Shown: positions 55,982-64,000 of the stretch, one piece after another
How the letters are laid out: each line of letters starts with the position of its first letter
Numbering within the stretch: the stretch's first letter is position 1
Source: Fodinicurvata sediminis DSM 21159
GTDB taxonomy: Bacteria > Pseudomonadota > Alphaproteobacteria > Kiloniellales > DSM-21159
Length of the DNA: 64,000 nucleotides
Assembly: GCF_000420625.1 (NCBI RefSeq)
Contig: NZ_ATVH01000017.1
Location: 1 to 64,000, forward strand
Direction of reading: 5' to 3'
Notes under the pieces: model-generated
Database searches by the model: none
Told to the model about the DNA's origin: nothing
Seen by the model: the letters and a program-made list of their open reading frames with translations, nothing else
Position numbers and translations under genes: made by a program

Positions 55982-56931
55982 CGGCACCTCTCTATCTCAC
56001 AGATGAGGATGTAAAGGCGACAGCTCTGTCGATCGGTGAATTGGCTGATGCCCTTGTCCCGGCTTTTCGAAAGCGTTCTGAGGGGGTGGTTATGATGCCA
56101 GCCAAGACCGGGATGTACCCCACAGGGTCGGATGCGTATTTCCATTCCATGCCTGCGTTTGTGCCTGGTGTTGCGGCAGGCGTGAAGTGGGTTGCTGGGT
56201 CTCCTTCCAACAGCAGTCGCGGCCTGGCGCATATTCATGCGCACCTAATACTCTCTGATGATGAGACAGGGGAAACGAAAGCCGTTATTGAAGCGGGGTA
56301 CCTGACCGGCCTGCGAACGGCTGCCCTGTCCCTGCTGGCCGCCCGCTCCCTGGCAAATCCCGAAGCGAAGCGTTTGGGGTTTATCGGCAGCGGATTTCAG
56401 GCTCAAACCCATTTGCAGGCTTTTGCCGAAGAGTTTTCCCTACACCAGGTTGCCATCTACGGTCCGCGCCCGCAGAGCGTCAGAGCCTTCGAAAACTATG
56501 TTGCGGATCATTTCGGCCTGGAAACGGTTTCCTGCTCACATGCGGAAGAAGTGCTGGCGTTGAGTGATATAGTCGTAACCACTGTTCCGGCCCATCGTGA
56601 CCTGGAAGGGTTCCTTGATGCGGGCGCCCTTCCAGAGGGTGCTTTCGTATCCATGGTGGATCTGGGTCGTTCGTGGAAGGCGACCACGGTAGGGGAATTC
56701 GACCGCTGCATGACGGACGATCTGGAACAGAGTAAGGCACTCGCTCATAACAATGCAGCGTTTTCTGGGATGTCCTTCTCAGGCGACCTTTCGGGCTTGC
56801 TGGTAGGGAAAGTCGAAGGACGCCGGAATGCTTCGGAGCGTATCGCCTTCCTGTTTCCTGGCGTTGCCTTGGCGGATATCGTTGCCGGAAACATGATCCT
56901 GGATCGAGTCCAGGCAATGCCACTACGTTAG
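55978..56931 (+). CDS. Ornithine cyclodeaminase/mu-crystallin-family reductase
   Basis: The 317-residue NAD(P)-binding protein has GVKWVAGSPSNSSRGL with the likely catalytic Lys, TGLRTAALSLLAARSL, and the nucleotide motif LGFIGSGFQAQTHLQAFAEE. Members act as ornithine cyclodeaminase or as reductases of cyclic imines such as pyrroline-2-carboxylate. After two amine oxidases, reduction of the resulting imine is attractive but unproven. It converges on the IclR gene with a 4-bp overlap. Confidence 0.86.
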   Translation: MTAPLYLTDEDVKATALSIGELADALVPAFRKRSEGVVMMPAKTGMYPTGSDAYFHSMPAFVPGVAAGVKWVAGSPSNSSRGLAHIHAHLILSDDETGETKAVIEAGYLTGLRTAALSLLAARSLANPEAKRLGFIGSGFQAQTHLQAFAEEFSLHQVAIYGPRPQSVRAFENYVADHFGLETVSCSHAEEVLALSDIVVTTVPAHRDLEGFLDAGALPEGAFVSMVDLGRSWKATTVGEFDRCMTDDLEQSKALAHNNAAFSGMSFSGDLSGLLVGKVEGRRNASERIAFLFPGVALADIVAGNMILDRVQAMPLR

Positions 56932-57731
56932 ATCTTTCGGCCACCCAAGGCTTTCGTAATCGCCCATGCTGTTTCGATTACAACGGGAGCCAAATCCCGT
57001 TCGGCTTCCTCGATGGACCACCGTGGGTGGGGGACTGCGATATTAATGGCAGCGACGACGTCCCCTGCATGATTGCGAATTGCAGCGGCGATCGATATGT
57101 CGCCCAGGAAAGATTCCTGATTGCTCAGTGCGTACCCAAAATGACGAACTTCCTCGAGCTTCCTTTCGATTTCGGCAAGCTCGGTTATGGTGAATTTGGT
57201 TCGGGCTTGGCGATTTGACCTTTCAAGTATATCAGACGCTTGATCAGGCCGAATTCCCGCCAAAATGGCTCTCCCAGGAGCCGTGCAATATACAGGCAAG
57301 CGTTGCCCAAGAAGAATATCCACACTGATCAAATGGCGACTGGGAAGCCGTGAAACATAGATAACCTCCTTGTCGTCAAGCTCGGTCAGGTTGACGGTTT
57401 CGTCCGTTCGCTTGCTGGCTTCCAGGAGGTAAGGAAACGCCTTTTCGACAAGGTAATCGTTGCGAAGATAGGTGAAACCAAAGTCCAGAACCTTGGGGGA
57501 TAGAGTGTAGCGTTTGGTGAACTTGTCCTGCCGCAGATATCCAAGCGCTTTCAGTGTGTAGATGAACCTCTGTGTGGCACTTCGTCCAAGGCCTGTAGAT
57601 TCGGTGATTTCAGTCAAGCTTTGCGGTTGTCTGTGTTCCTGAAATACCTGAAGGATGCGTAACGCCTTTTCTGCGCTTCCTACAAATAAACGGGGGTCTA
57701 TATTATTATTATCTTGGTCTCTATCGGGCAT
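56928..57731 (-). CDS. IclR-family regulator
   Basis: The 267-residue regulator has an N-terminal winged helix (about residues 18-75: ALRILQVFQEHRQPQSLTEI and GLGRSATQRFIYTLKALGYL). The IclR effector domain (about 85-260) contains NLTELDDKEVIYVSRL and YCTAPGRAILAG. IclR proteins sense small metabolites and usually control the neighbouring catabolic operon. It lies opposite the transporter/oxidase operon, which is its likely target. Confidence 0.92.
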   Translation of the reverse strand: MPDRDQDNNNIDPRLFVGSAEKALRILQVFQEHRQPQSLTEITESTGLGRSATQRFIYTLKALGYLRQDKFTKRYTLSPKVLDFGFTYLRNDYLVEKAFPYLLEASKRTDETVNLTELDDKEVIYVSRLPSRHLISVDILLGQRLPVYCTAPGRAILAGIRPDQASDILERSNRQARTKFTITELAEIERKLEEVRHFGYALSNQESFLGDISIAAAIRNHAGDVVAAINIAVPHPRWSIEEAERDLAPVVIETAWAITKALGGRKI

Positions 57732-58048
57732 TTTACTGTTATTTATACATAAACATGAAGTATATTATTGGAATGCTATCCCGTCGCGCTTATTGCGAGG
57801 ATAGAGATCATCGTATAGGCTGGAACAACTCACACTACAAAATATTGTAGCATTGCATAGTTGTACCTTAAATCCCTGATACGGCAACACTGAACGTGTG
57901 ACCAGAGAAGTCTTGGCCGTTGAGCGATCTGCTGTGAGAAAACGGCCTGGAAAGGTCCTTCACCTAGCCTGTGCTTCTCTATGGGAGCTTATCTGAAAGC
58001 CTTGAAGACTTTTTGAAGTAATTGAGACTCATGAGTTAGCCGGGGCTA
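57732..58048. other. AT-rich intergenic stretch with inverted repeat
   Basis: No supported gene in 317 bp. It should hold the IclR promoter; CTACAA (57835-57840) and TTGTAG (57845-57850) flank AATA as a possible operator. The right half has no recognisable terminator for the minus-strand FAD gene, which ends at 58049. Confidence 0.45.
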
Positions 58049-59338
58049 TTAAACTCTATCAACGAGGGCATACCAAGCCGCTAGCGCACTGACAGCAGGT
58101 TTCCGTAGAAAATAGAACGGTATGGTTCGCACTGGGGTGATCGGAAAATTCAGGTCCTCATTCGCTGTACCGCTGGCCTTGTCGGCCAGGACCCGCCCCA
58201 TGGCAGTGGCCATTGCTACGCCGCGACCGTTGAAGCCCAATCCCGCGATCAAGCCCGGCTCGATCTCGTGCAGATGCGGGAAGTGATCCTTGGTCATGGC
58301 GACGAAGCCGCCCCACTGGTGTTCCCATTCCGGCTCGCCTAGCTGTGGGTACAAATGGCAGGCTCGATTTCTCAGGCGCGCCATTTGAGCCTTGATGCCG
58401 CCATCGCCATAGGCTCCACGACCCCCGATCAGGAAGCGTCCGTCTTGGTCCAGACGGTAATAGACCAGCAGCTTGCGAGTGTCGGAAGCCACTTGGCCAT
58501 AGGGCAGTATAGAGCGGCGCACATTTTCGGAGAGCGGAGCGGTTGCTACCTGCACGGAGCAGGCCGGCACCACGCTGCGCCTTAGGCGTCCGGTCAGTGC
58601 CGGCGTATAGGCATTGGTGGCCAGTACTACCTTGCCGCTGCGCACCGAACCCAAGGACGTTCGAATCAGGAAGCCGTCGCTTTGGCGATCCAGAGAGATG
58701 ACGCGACTTTGCCCAAAAAGACGCACCCCTTGACTGATGGCGGCACGGGCCAGTCCCAGCGTGTAGTTTAAGGGATGGACCCCGCCACCGCGCCGGTCAA
58801 TCAGTCCTCCATGATAAGCTTCACTGCCCAGCAGTTCATAGACCAGCTGTTTGCTGAGCGGTTCGATATCGGCCCCGCGTCTTTGCCACTGTTCCGCCCG
58901 TTCCTGGCAGGCCTTGATGGCGTCTGAATTGTGGGCGGACTGAATCCAACCCTCGCGCACCGCGCCGCATTCGATACCGTACTTCTCGATCAGATCGAAC
59001 ACCAGATCAGGCGCCCTCCCGGCAAGCTGCACCATGCGCCCACCCATTTCGCGCCCGAAAAGCGCCTCGATAGTATCGGGATCCTCTTTCAGGCCGGGGA
59101 TGACTTGGCCGCCGTTGCGTCCCGAGGCCCCCCAGCCCGGGTGCTCGGCTTCCAGGACTGTTACGGAGACGCCTTTCTCGGCCAAATGGATTGCCGTGGA
59201 TAGTCCGGTGAACCCCCCGCCTACTACCGTCACGTCACATTGCAGATCTTCACTGAGCGGCGGTGTGTCGGGGGTTGGATTCGATGTTGCTGTCCATGTA
59301 GAATTGGCGAGGACGGGGCGTTCGCTATCTATGGTCAT
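58049..59338 (-). CDS. FAD-dependent amine oxidoreductase (PuuB-like), second type
   Basis: The 429-residue DAO-family flavoprotein has VTVVGGGFTGLSTAIHLAEKG and EAEHPGWGASGRNGGQVIPG, the PuuB-type FAD loop, and GLGFNGRGVAMATAMGRVLA near the C-terminus. It is a different branch from the 53292 enzyme. On the minus strand it follows a cupin/XRE regulator gene 71 bp upstream. PuuR-type regulators control PuuB-type oxidases in E. coli, so oxidation of a gamma-glutamyl-amine or similar amine is a plausible role. Confidence 0.87.
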   Translation of the reverse strand: MTIDSERPVLANSTWTATSNPTPDTPPLSEDLQCDVTVVGGGFTGLSTAIHLAEKGVSVTVLEAEHPGWGASGRNGGQVIPGLKEDPDTIEALFGREMGGRMVQLAGRAPDLVFDLIEKYGIECGAVREGWIQSAHNSDAIKACQERAEQWQRRGADIEPLSKQLVYELLGSEAYHGGLIDRRGGGVHPLNYTLGLARAAISQGVRLFGQSRVISLDRQSDGFLIRTSLGSVRSGKVVLATNAYTPALTGRLRRSVVPACSVQVATAPLSENVRRSILPYGQVASDTRKLLVYYRLDQDGRFLIGGRGAYGDGGIKAQMARLRNRACHLYPQLGEPEWEHQWGGFVAMTKDHFPHLHEIEPGLIAGLGFNGRGVAMATAMGRVLADKASGTANEDLNFPITPVRTIPFYFLRKPAVSALAAWYALVDRV

Positions 59339-59409
59339 TTGAAAGAGTTCCTGAAGGTACAGCTATTCTGCGCCGGTTTAGGGGCAGCTGGTATTGGTTC
59401 TGAAGGTAT

Positions 59410-60009
59410 TTAGTAAATAGCCGGGGCCACTATCCACGCGACACGACAATCCCTGTCGCCTGCGCACCAGAATCGATGAAGCTTTACAGCCTCGAAAGCA
59501 AAGCTGTCGCCTGTCTCAAGAGTGTAGGATCTCCCATTCACTTCCAGGCCTAAAGTGCCTTCCAGCACTGTTCCGCATTTGGCACCCTCAGAATTGTTGT
59601 ATGCTTTTTCTCCTGAACTGCCACCCGGACGAAGTGTGATGAACATCATCTGAATAGCTGGGCAGCTATCAGGTGTCAGAAGCTCCTTGACCATTCCTTT
59701 GCCGTTCAGATCGAGAATCCTACGATTTTCACTGCGTACGACAACGGGGTCCTCTTCATCTGCATCCCTGCCTCCACTATCGAACAGCCATCCCATCGGC
59801 ATATCCAGCGCGCTGCAGATGAGGCGCAAGGAGCGAAGCGAGGGCGATGAGATGTCACGTTCAATTTGACTCAGTTGGCCTATTGAGATGCCGCTGCGGT
59901 CTGCAATCTCTTGTAGCGACAATCCACGCACTTTACGCCGAAGGCGCAGTTTGCGACCGATGCTACCGCTAGGCATTTCGTTTGATGTCCTGCTTCGCGC
60001 AACGCTCAC
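59410..60009 (-). CDS. XRE-cupin regulator (PuuR-like)
   Basis: The 199-residue protein has an N-terminal Cro/C1-type HTH (about residues 16-72: LRLRRKVRGLSLQEIADRSG and SIGQLSQIERDISSPSLRSL). A C-terminal cupin (about 115-198) contains GGSSGEKAYNNSEGAKCGTVLEG and YTLETGDSFAFEAVKLHRFW. The layout matches PuuR, a repressor of putrescine use. Start is GTG 60009. A long palindrome lies 24 bp upstream, an obvious autoregulatory site. It probably controls the downstream FAD oxidase gene. Confidence 0.9.
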   Translation of the reverse strand: MSVARSRTSNEMPSGSIGRKLRLRRKVRGLSLQEIADRSGISIGQLSQIERDISSPSLRSLRLICSALDMPMGWLFDSGGRDADEEDPVVVRSENRRILDLNGKGMVKELLTPDSCPAIQMMFITLRPGGSSGEKAYNNSEGAKCGTVLEGTLGLEVNGRSYTLETGDSFAFEAVKLHRFWCAGDRDCRVAWIVAPAIY

Positions 60010-60032
60010 GAAAGACCCCTTCTTCTTGCAAT

Positions 60033-60065
60033 CATGTTTTCTTCATTCATAATGAAAAAAACATG
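60033..60065. promoter_or_regulatory. 33-nt hyphenated palindrome, regulator operator candidate
   Basis: CATGTTTTcTTCATT (60033-60047) and AATGAAaAAAACATG (60051-60065) are 15-nt arms with one mismatch around CAT. It sits 24 bp upstream of the XRE-cupin start. The core ATAATGAA recalls the E. coli PuuR recognition sequence as I remember it, which supports a PuuR-like operator. Confidence 0.6.
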
Positions 60066-60525
60066 ACAATAGTTCAATATTTATGTTGGAGATAAAAACG
60101 AAAATTCAATTATAGACTGCAGAAAGGCTTCGGTATAGGCACGCCATGTGTGCCTATTGATGCGCACCAACTCGACAGGAGGCTGTACGGGCCTTCTGTT
60201 ATCGAGCATGCAAGGCCGCTTTTTTTGAGGCGAGTTCCAAGCGATCGCTGCCCGCTTTTGCTGCATCCACTTTCCGTTCGCCCGGATATATGGGGCCTTA
60301 TCCGTTCAATCTTTCTTTAGGCAGAGCGACTTTATGCAAGGCATACAAAGTGTGCCAGATTTTGATGGTCAATCATCATGAAATAAGCCCTACATTGCAC
60401 ACCAACCAAGTTCCATGCACCAACCGGTAAGGAGTGAAAATGTCTCTTTATTGGCTCCATGTATCTCTCTAATCTGATGAGAGTCCCATGGTTGACCTAT
60501 AATCAATAAAGATCAAGAACAGGAG
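60066..60525. other. AT-rich intergenic stretch, no assigned gene
   Basis: About 460 bp between the regulator's upstream palindrome and the hydrolase gene. Apart from a 10-codon frame at 60440 no coding sequence is supported. It should carry the hydrolase promoter. The minus-strand frame of 61 codons at 60081-60266 has no family match. Confidence 0.4.
60440..60472 (+). CDS. Possible 10-residue leader peptide
   Basis: AAGGAG is placed 6 nt before ATG 60440, an excellent ribosome binding site, and the frame reads MSLYWLHVSL then stop (10 residues). It lies 53 bp before the hydrolase gene. It could be a translated leader controlling that gene or a remnant; there is no other evidence, so it is a low-confidence call. 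Confidence 0.25.
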   Translation: MSLYWLHVSL

Positions 60526-61167
60526 ATGAAGACATTGAGCGAACGGAAACCTTTTGAGAAAACAAAGTGGGAACTGGTGCCGGGTGCCACGGCCTTGGTG
60601 GTCATAGATCCGCAAAATGATTTTCTCGATCCTGATGGTTGGTATGCGCAAAGCGGGGTCGATATTTCTCATATGCGCCGCACGATAGAACCAACCAAGA
60701 ACTTGGTTGAAGAGGCGCGTTTACGTGACGTTCCGATAGTATGGACTCGACATGGTTTTCATGACGAGCGGGATGCCGGTGTGTTTCTGCGCCTGCGGCC
60801 TTTTCTAAAAGAAGGCGGATTGCGAATTAATTCTTGGGGGTACGAAATACATGACGAGGTTGGTGCCCGACCTGACGATTGGTATGTGGAAAAAAATCGC
60901 CTCAGTGCTTTCTACAATACAAACTTGGAACTCATTCTCCGCTCGCTATCTGCTGAAACTGTACTCTTTGCCGGTGTTCTGACCAACCAATGTGTTGCTG
61001 CAACTTCCAAAGATGCCAACTTCCGTGACTTCAAGCCTATAGTGGTTGAGGAGGCGACGGGAACCACACTGCCTCATCTTCACGATCCGGCGATCGAAAT
61101 GATATCTGTAGGATGGGGTGAGGTGCGCGGTCTTGAGGCCGCCCTTTCCGAACTGCAGGCGTTGTAA
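60526..61167 (+). CDS. Isochorismatase-fold cysteine hydrolase
   Basis: The 213-residue enzyme has the isochorismatase-like catalytic triad Asp28 (LVVIDPQNDFLD), Lys123 (VEKNRLSAFY) and Cys156 (LTNQCVAAT). Relatives hydrolyse amides or ureido compounds, for example N-carbamoylsarcosine, ureidoacrylate and biuret. Nearby HyuA and FAD amine oxidase genes make a carbamoyl-amino-acid substrate plausible. AGGAG directly abuts ATG 60526, which is too close; TTG 60535, 9 nt from it, may be the true start (protein then begins SERKPFEKTKW). Confidence 0.85.
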   Translation: MKTLSERKPFEKTKWELVPGATALVVIDPQNDFLDPDGWYAQSGVDISHMRRTIEPTKNLVEEARLRDVPIVWTRHGFHDERDAGVFLRLRPFLKEGGLRINSWGYEIHDEVGARPDDWYVEKNRLSAFYNTNLELILRSLSAETVLFAGVLTNQCVAATSKDANFRDFKPIVVEEATGTTLPHLHDPAIEMISVGWGEVRGLEAALSELQAL

Positions 61168-61355
61168 TTGTCATTTCTCATTGCGCCCTCTTGAGATCTT
61201 TCTGGGATTGTTCCCAAATATGAAGGGACCTGACCAGAAGGAGAGCAGGTTCAACAAAGGGTAGTTTCGTGGTGTTGTGCGTGAGCGTGAATCCGTACTG
61301 AAGGTCTCTGAACTTTTGCCACAAGCACGGCACGCCGGCGGCGGCATGTGGCTTA

Positions 61356-62264
61356 CTAGTTTCTGCCCGCTGGTTGGCGGCGTAAGGAGAGAAACGCGCC
61401 CGCTAGAATCAGTAAGGCACTGCTTAGCAGGGCGGGATGCAACGGTTCATCCAGTACAAGATGACTGAGGAAGACGCCGAAAACCGGTGAAAGTAGAAGA
61501 AACTGACCGGCTGCAGTTGCCGAAGTCCGCGTCAGGGCGCGCGCCCAGCACCAAAAGCCAAGGCTTGTGGGGACCAACCAGTTGTAGACGACAATCGTGA
61601 CGTATTCCGGAGAAAAGGTGATTGGTTCATCGCTTTCAAGGACAAGCGCGATGATGGTCATGCTCAGTGCGGCTGAGCAGAGTTGCCAAAAGACCTGCTG
61701 CCAGAAATTGCTCCGCCATTGCCGTAAGCGGTAGAGCACGGAACCAAGGGCCCAGCCGAGCGTGGCTGTAAGTGCAACGGCAGAGCCGATCAGGGTGCCG
61801 CCGCCCGTCCATTCCATGCTCACTATATCCGTCAACAGACACAAGCCGCTCAACCCAAGGGTGGCGCCGATAACCATGCGCCAGGAGATTCCTTCACGAA
61901 GCACCGGTAGGCTGATGATCATAGCCCAGATCGGCATGGAATATGCGATCAGAACGGTGCGACTGGCTTCGATCCAGAGCATGGCCACAGTGGTTAAGCC
62001 GGTCATGACCGTGACCTGAAGCAGGCCGATAATGGCCATGAATCCCGCCTCTCCACGTACCGGGATCAAATCGCGTCCACGCCCGGCCAGACAAAGGCCA
62101 ATGCCAATGACCATAACAGCCCCTGAATAGCGCAGTGCATTAAAGGTAAGAGGGCCGCTGTCCTCGAGAGCGACCTTGACCCAAGTGTAATTGCCACCCC
62201 ACGCGAAGACGAGAACGCTCAATAGAGCGACCGTCAAAGGCCATCCGCGCCAATAGCTGCTCAT
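61356..62264 (-). CDS. EamA/DMT-family transporter
   Basis: The 302-residue protein has ten predicted helices in two EamA repeats: VFAWGGNYTWVKVALED in the first, and GWALGSVLYRLRQWRSNF with FWCWARALTRTSATAAGQFL in the second. DMT exporters and importers of this group carry amino acids, metabolites or drugs. Minus strand, between the hydrolase and HyuA genes. The substrate cannot be read from the sequence. Confidence 0.9.
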   Translation of the reverse strand: MSSYWRGWPLTVALLSVLVFAWGGNYTWVKVALEDSGPLTFNALRYSGAVMVIGIGLCLAGRGRDLIPVRGEAGFMAIIGLLQVTVMTGLTTVAMLWIEASRTVLIAYSMPIWAMIISLPVLREGISWRMVIGATLGLSGLCLLTDIVSMEWTGGGTLIGSAVALTATLGWALGSVLYRLRQWRSNFWQQVFWQLCSAALSMTIIALVLESDEPITFSPEYVTIVVYNWLVPTSLGFWCWARALTRTSATAAGQFLLLSPVFGVFLSHLVLDEPLHPALLSSALLILAGAFLSLRRQPAGRN

Positions 62265-62491
62265 GATCTGATGTTTGCCGCCGCCTGGGGAAGGTGGTGC
62301 TGTGTTCTAGTCGATCCTAGTCGGGCTGTGGAGGCGGGCGAGACTGGCATGTTCATGCGATGTTTCCGCAGTTTGGCATAACGTAATAATCTTGCTTAGT
62401 TCATGCGATACTAAAAAAATAATAGAAAATCTTCAATACGGGTGATACTTTTCGTAACTTCTCACAGAATTGTACGGGAGCAGTAGGGTCT

Positions 62492-64000
62492 ATGCGCGTT
62501 GGTGTAGAAGTCGGGGGAACCTTTACCGACCTGGTCGCAATCGGAAAGGACGGAGTTCGTGTTACCAAGGTGCCGAGTGTACCAAAGCGACCGGATGAGG
62601 GGGCCTTCAATGCCCTGGTGGCCAGTGAGCTCGATATCTCGGCCATTGAAGACTTGGCTCATGGCTCTACCGTAGCAACCAACGCTGTTCTGGAGCGCAA
62701 AGGTTTTCCAACAGCCTTCGTCACCACCCAGGGGTTCAGGGACATTCTGGCGCTGCAGCGCCATAATCGGAACTCCATCTACGACTTGGAATATCAGAAG
62801 CCAGCTCCGGTTGTTGCTCGGCTAGACAGTTTCGAGGTGGATGAGCGGGTTCTCTCTAGTGGAGAGATCGAGCGGCAACTTGACGAAGAGGCGGTCCTGC
62901 GCGAGCTGGTGCCTCGTCTGAAAGACGGGAATTACGAGGCCGTCGCGGTCTGTTTGCTGAATTCCTATGTAAATCCGTCGCATGAAGAAAAACTGCGCGA
63001 GCTTATCAAGCAGCAGCTACCGGACCTGCACGTGACCCTTTCCTCCGAAGTCACGCGTGAGTTCCGCGAGTTCGAACGGGCATCGACCGCTGCAATCTCG
63101 GCTTATGTGCAGCCCGTGATTGACCGCTACATCGGGCGTTTCGAGGATCGTCTCCAGGAACACGGGTTTCAGGGACGTTTCAGTGTCATGCAGTCCAATG
63201 GCGGACGACTTCCGGCTGAGGCCATGCGGCAGAGCGCTGTCACGGCACTGTTATCCGGGCCTGCCGCCGGGGTGATGGGAGCAACGCGCCAGGCGGGTCG
63301 CTCAGGATACAAGAACTTGATTACCCTGGATATCGGGGGGACATCGACAGATGTCTGTGTCGTGACCGAGGGCAAGCCGGAGTTGACCAGTGAATTCCAT
63401 ATCGATGGTCTGCCCATCCGCATCCCGGTCATTGATATCAATACTGTGGGAGCTGGTGGCGGCAGTATCGTCTGGATCGATGAGGGGGGTATGCTGCGTG
63501 TTGGTCCCCATTCGGCGGGCGCCGACCCTGGGCCGGCCTGTTACGGGCGTGGGGGGCAGCAGCCCACGATTACCGACGCACATCTGATACGACAGACCAT
63601 GCGGCCGGAAGCCTTTCTCGGTGGGCGCATGAATATCGACGTCGAAGCTGCGCGCAGGGTCTTCGAACCCATTGCACAGCATTTCAACATGTCCCTGGAG
63701 GAGGCGGCTGACAGCGCGATCCAGCTTGCCAATGCCAATATCGTGCGCGCAATTCAGCTCATCTCGACGGAACGCGGCAAGGATCCTCGCGACTACGTGA
63801 TGGTGCCCTACGGGGGCGCGGGACCGCTGCATGCGGCTCAGGTGGCAAAGGATCTGGGAATTGAAACAATCGTGGTGCCACCAAATGCTGGTGTCATGTC
63901 CGCCTATGGCCTGATTGCCTCCAATTTCGTCCAGTTCGAGAGTCTGACTCGGCGTGCGGTGGTTGACCAGAATGCCGGCGATCTCGTGCGCGAGACCTTC
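62492..64000 (+). CDS. HyuA-type hydantoinase/oxoprolinase, 3' end outside window
   Basis: 503 residues are visible. The N-terminal ATP-binding domain begins MRVGVEVGGTFTDLVAIGKDG and contains AHGSTVATNAVLERKG. The hydantoinase A core follows (NGGRLPAEAMRQSAVTALLSGPAAGVMG, LITLDIGGTSTDVCVV, VGPHSAGADPGPACYGRGG, VMVPYGGAGPLHAAQVA). HyuA enzymes hydrolyse hydantoins or 5-oxoproline with ATP, usually with a HyuB subunit encoded next; that gene would lie beyond the window. ATG 62492 has GGGAG 14 nt upstream. Confidence 0.93.
   Translation, partial: MRVGVEVGGTFTDLVAIGKDGVRVTKVPSVPKRPDEGAFNALVASELDISAIEDLAHGSTVATNAVLERKGFPTAFVTTQGFRDILALQRHNRNSIYDLEYQKPAPVVARLDSFEVDERVLSSGEIERQLDEEAVLRELVPRLKDGNYEAVAVCLLNSYVNPSHEEKLRELIKQQLPDLHVTLSSEVTREFREFERASTAAISAYVQPVIDRYIGRFEDRLQEHGFQGRFSVMQSNGGRLPAEAMRQSAVTALLSGPAAGVMGATRQAGRSGYKNLITLDIGGTSTDVCVVTEGKPELTSEFHIDGLPIRIPVIDINTVGAGGGSIVWIDEGGMLRVGPHSAGADPGPACYGRGGQQPTITDAHLIRQTMRPEAFLGGRMNIDVEAARRVFEPIAQHFNMSLEEAADSAIQLANANIVRAIQLISTERGKDPRDYVMVPYGGAGPLHAAQVAKDLGIETIVVPPNAGVMSAYGLIASNFVQFESLTRRAVVDQNAGDLVRETF

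Noticed and set aside
37251-64000. Prophage or integrative conjugative element
   Set aside because: No integrase, relaxase, capsid or conjugation gene is visible in this part; only a tRNA junction and an IS relic support mobility.

Overview
The window looks like the chromosome of an alphaproteobacterium. Lineage markers are GcrA (the alphaproteobacterial cell-cycle regulator), a PAS_5-type protein and a yqeY-dnaG-rpoD order. Bases 1-37,250 are GC-rich, with the GC-biased third positions and long antisense shadow frames expected of such a genome. Several exported and cytoplasmic proteins are rich in Asp/Glu. A Rhodospirillales-type marine or halotolerant bacterium would fit, but that placement is inference.

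Region 1 (1-6.4 kb): a partial unknown gene, a YcaQ/AlkZ-like DNA glycosylase, small exported proteins including DUF411 and SHOCT proteins, then a LysR regulator, a DoxX membrane protein and a glutathionyl-hydroquinone reductase. The last three match the E. coli yhaJ/yqjF/yqjG set and carry a 23-bp palindrome between regulator and targets. Region 2 (6.4-12.1 kb): a minus-strand oxyanion operon tupB-tupC-tupA-modA-mop-MOT1 for tungstate/molybdate, with a divergent regulator that joins an excisionase-type helix-turn-helix to a periplasmic-binding-like domain. Region 3 (12.1-31.9 kb): apt, a multi-PAS/GAF histidine kinase, an amidase, a LysE exporter, gcrA with a DnaA box and GANTC sites upstream, a PemK/MazF-family toxin, a YhhQ transporter, a response regulator with an SSF-transporter/histidine-kinase fusion, a tandem duplicate of a small exported protein, a racemase with a PLP lyase, ettA, and carA. 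Region 4 (32.3-37.25 kb): yqeY-dnaG-rpoD and a tRNA with anticodon CAU.

Region 5 (37.26 kb to the end) starts 6 bp after the tRNA and looks acquired. It is visibly poorer in GC, with AT-rich intergenic stretches, and its first gene is a branched-chain-type ABC ATPase cut off after the Walker B/D-loop. An IS5-type transposase relic lies inside it. It holds nutrient-catabolism modules: a LivHMG-type transporter with a DapA-family enzyme, a GntR regulator, a binding protein, an AA_synth protein and an amidase; an operon of two crotonase-fold enzymes plus a SucCD-like CoA ligase; a Pot-type ABC transporter with fused permeases, coupled to two FAD amine oxidases and an ornithine-cyclodeaminase-family enzyme under an IclR regulator; a third FAD oxidase with a cupin/XRE (PuuR-like) regulator; an isochorismatase-fold amidohydrolase, an EamA transporter, and the start of a HyuA-type hydantoinase.

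Together, region 5 reads as scavenging of nitrogen-containing organic compounds (amides, amines, possibly hydantoins), with one CoA-ester pathway that I cannot assign to any described route. No CRISPR array, prophage, integrase or rRNA was seen.
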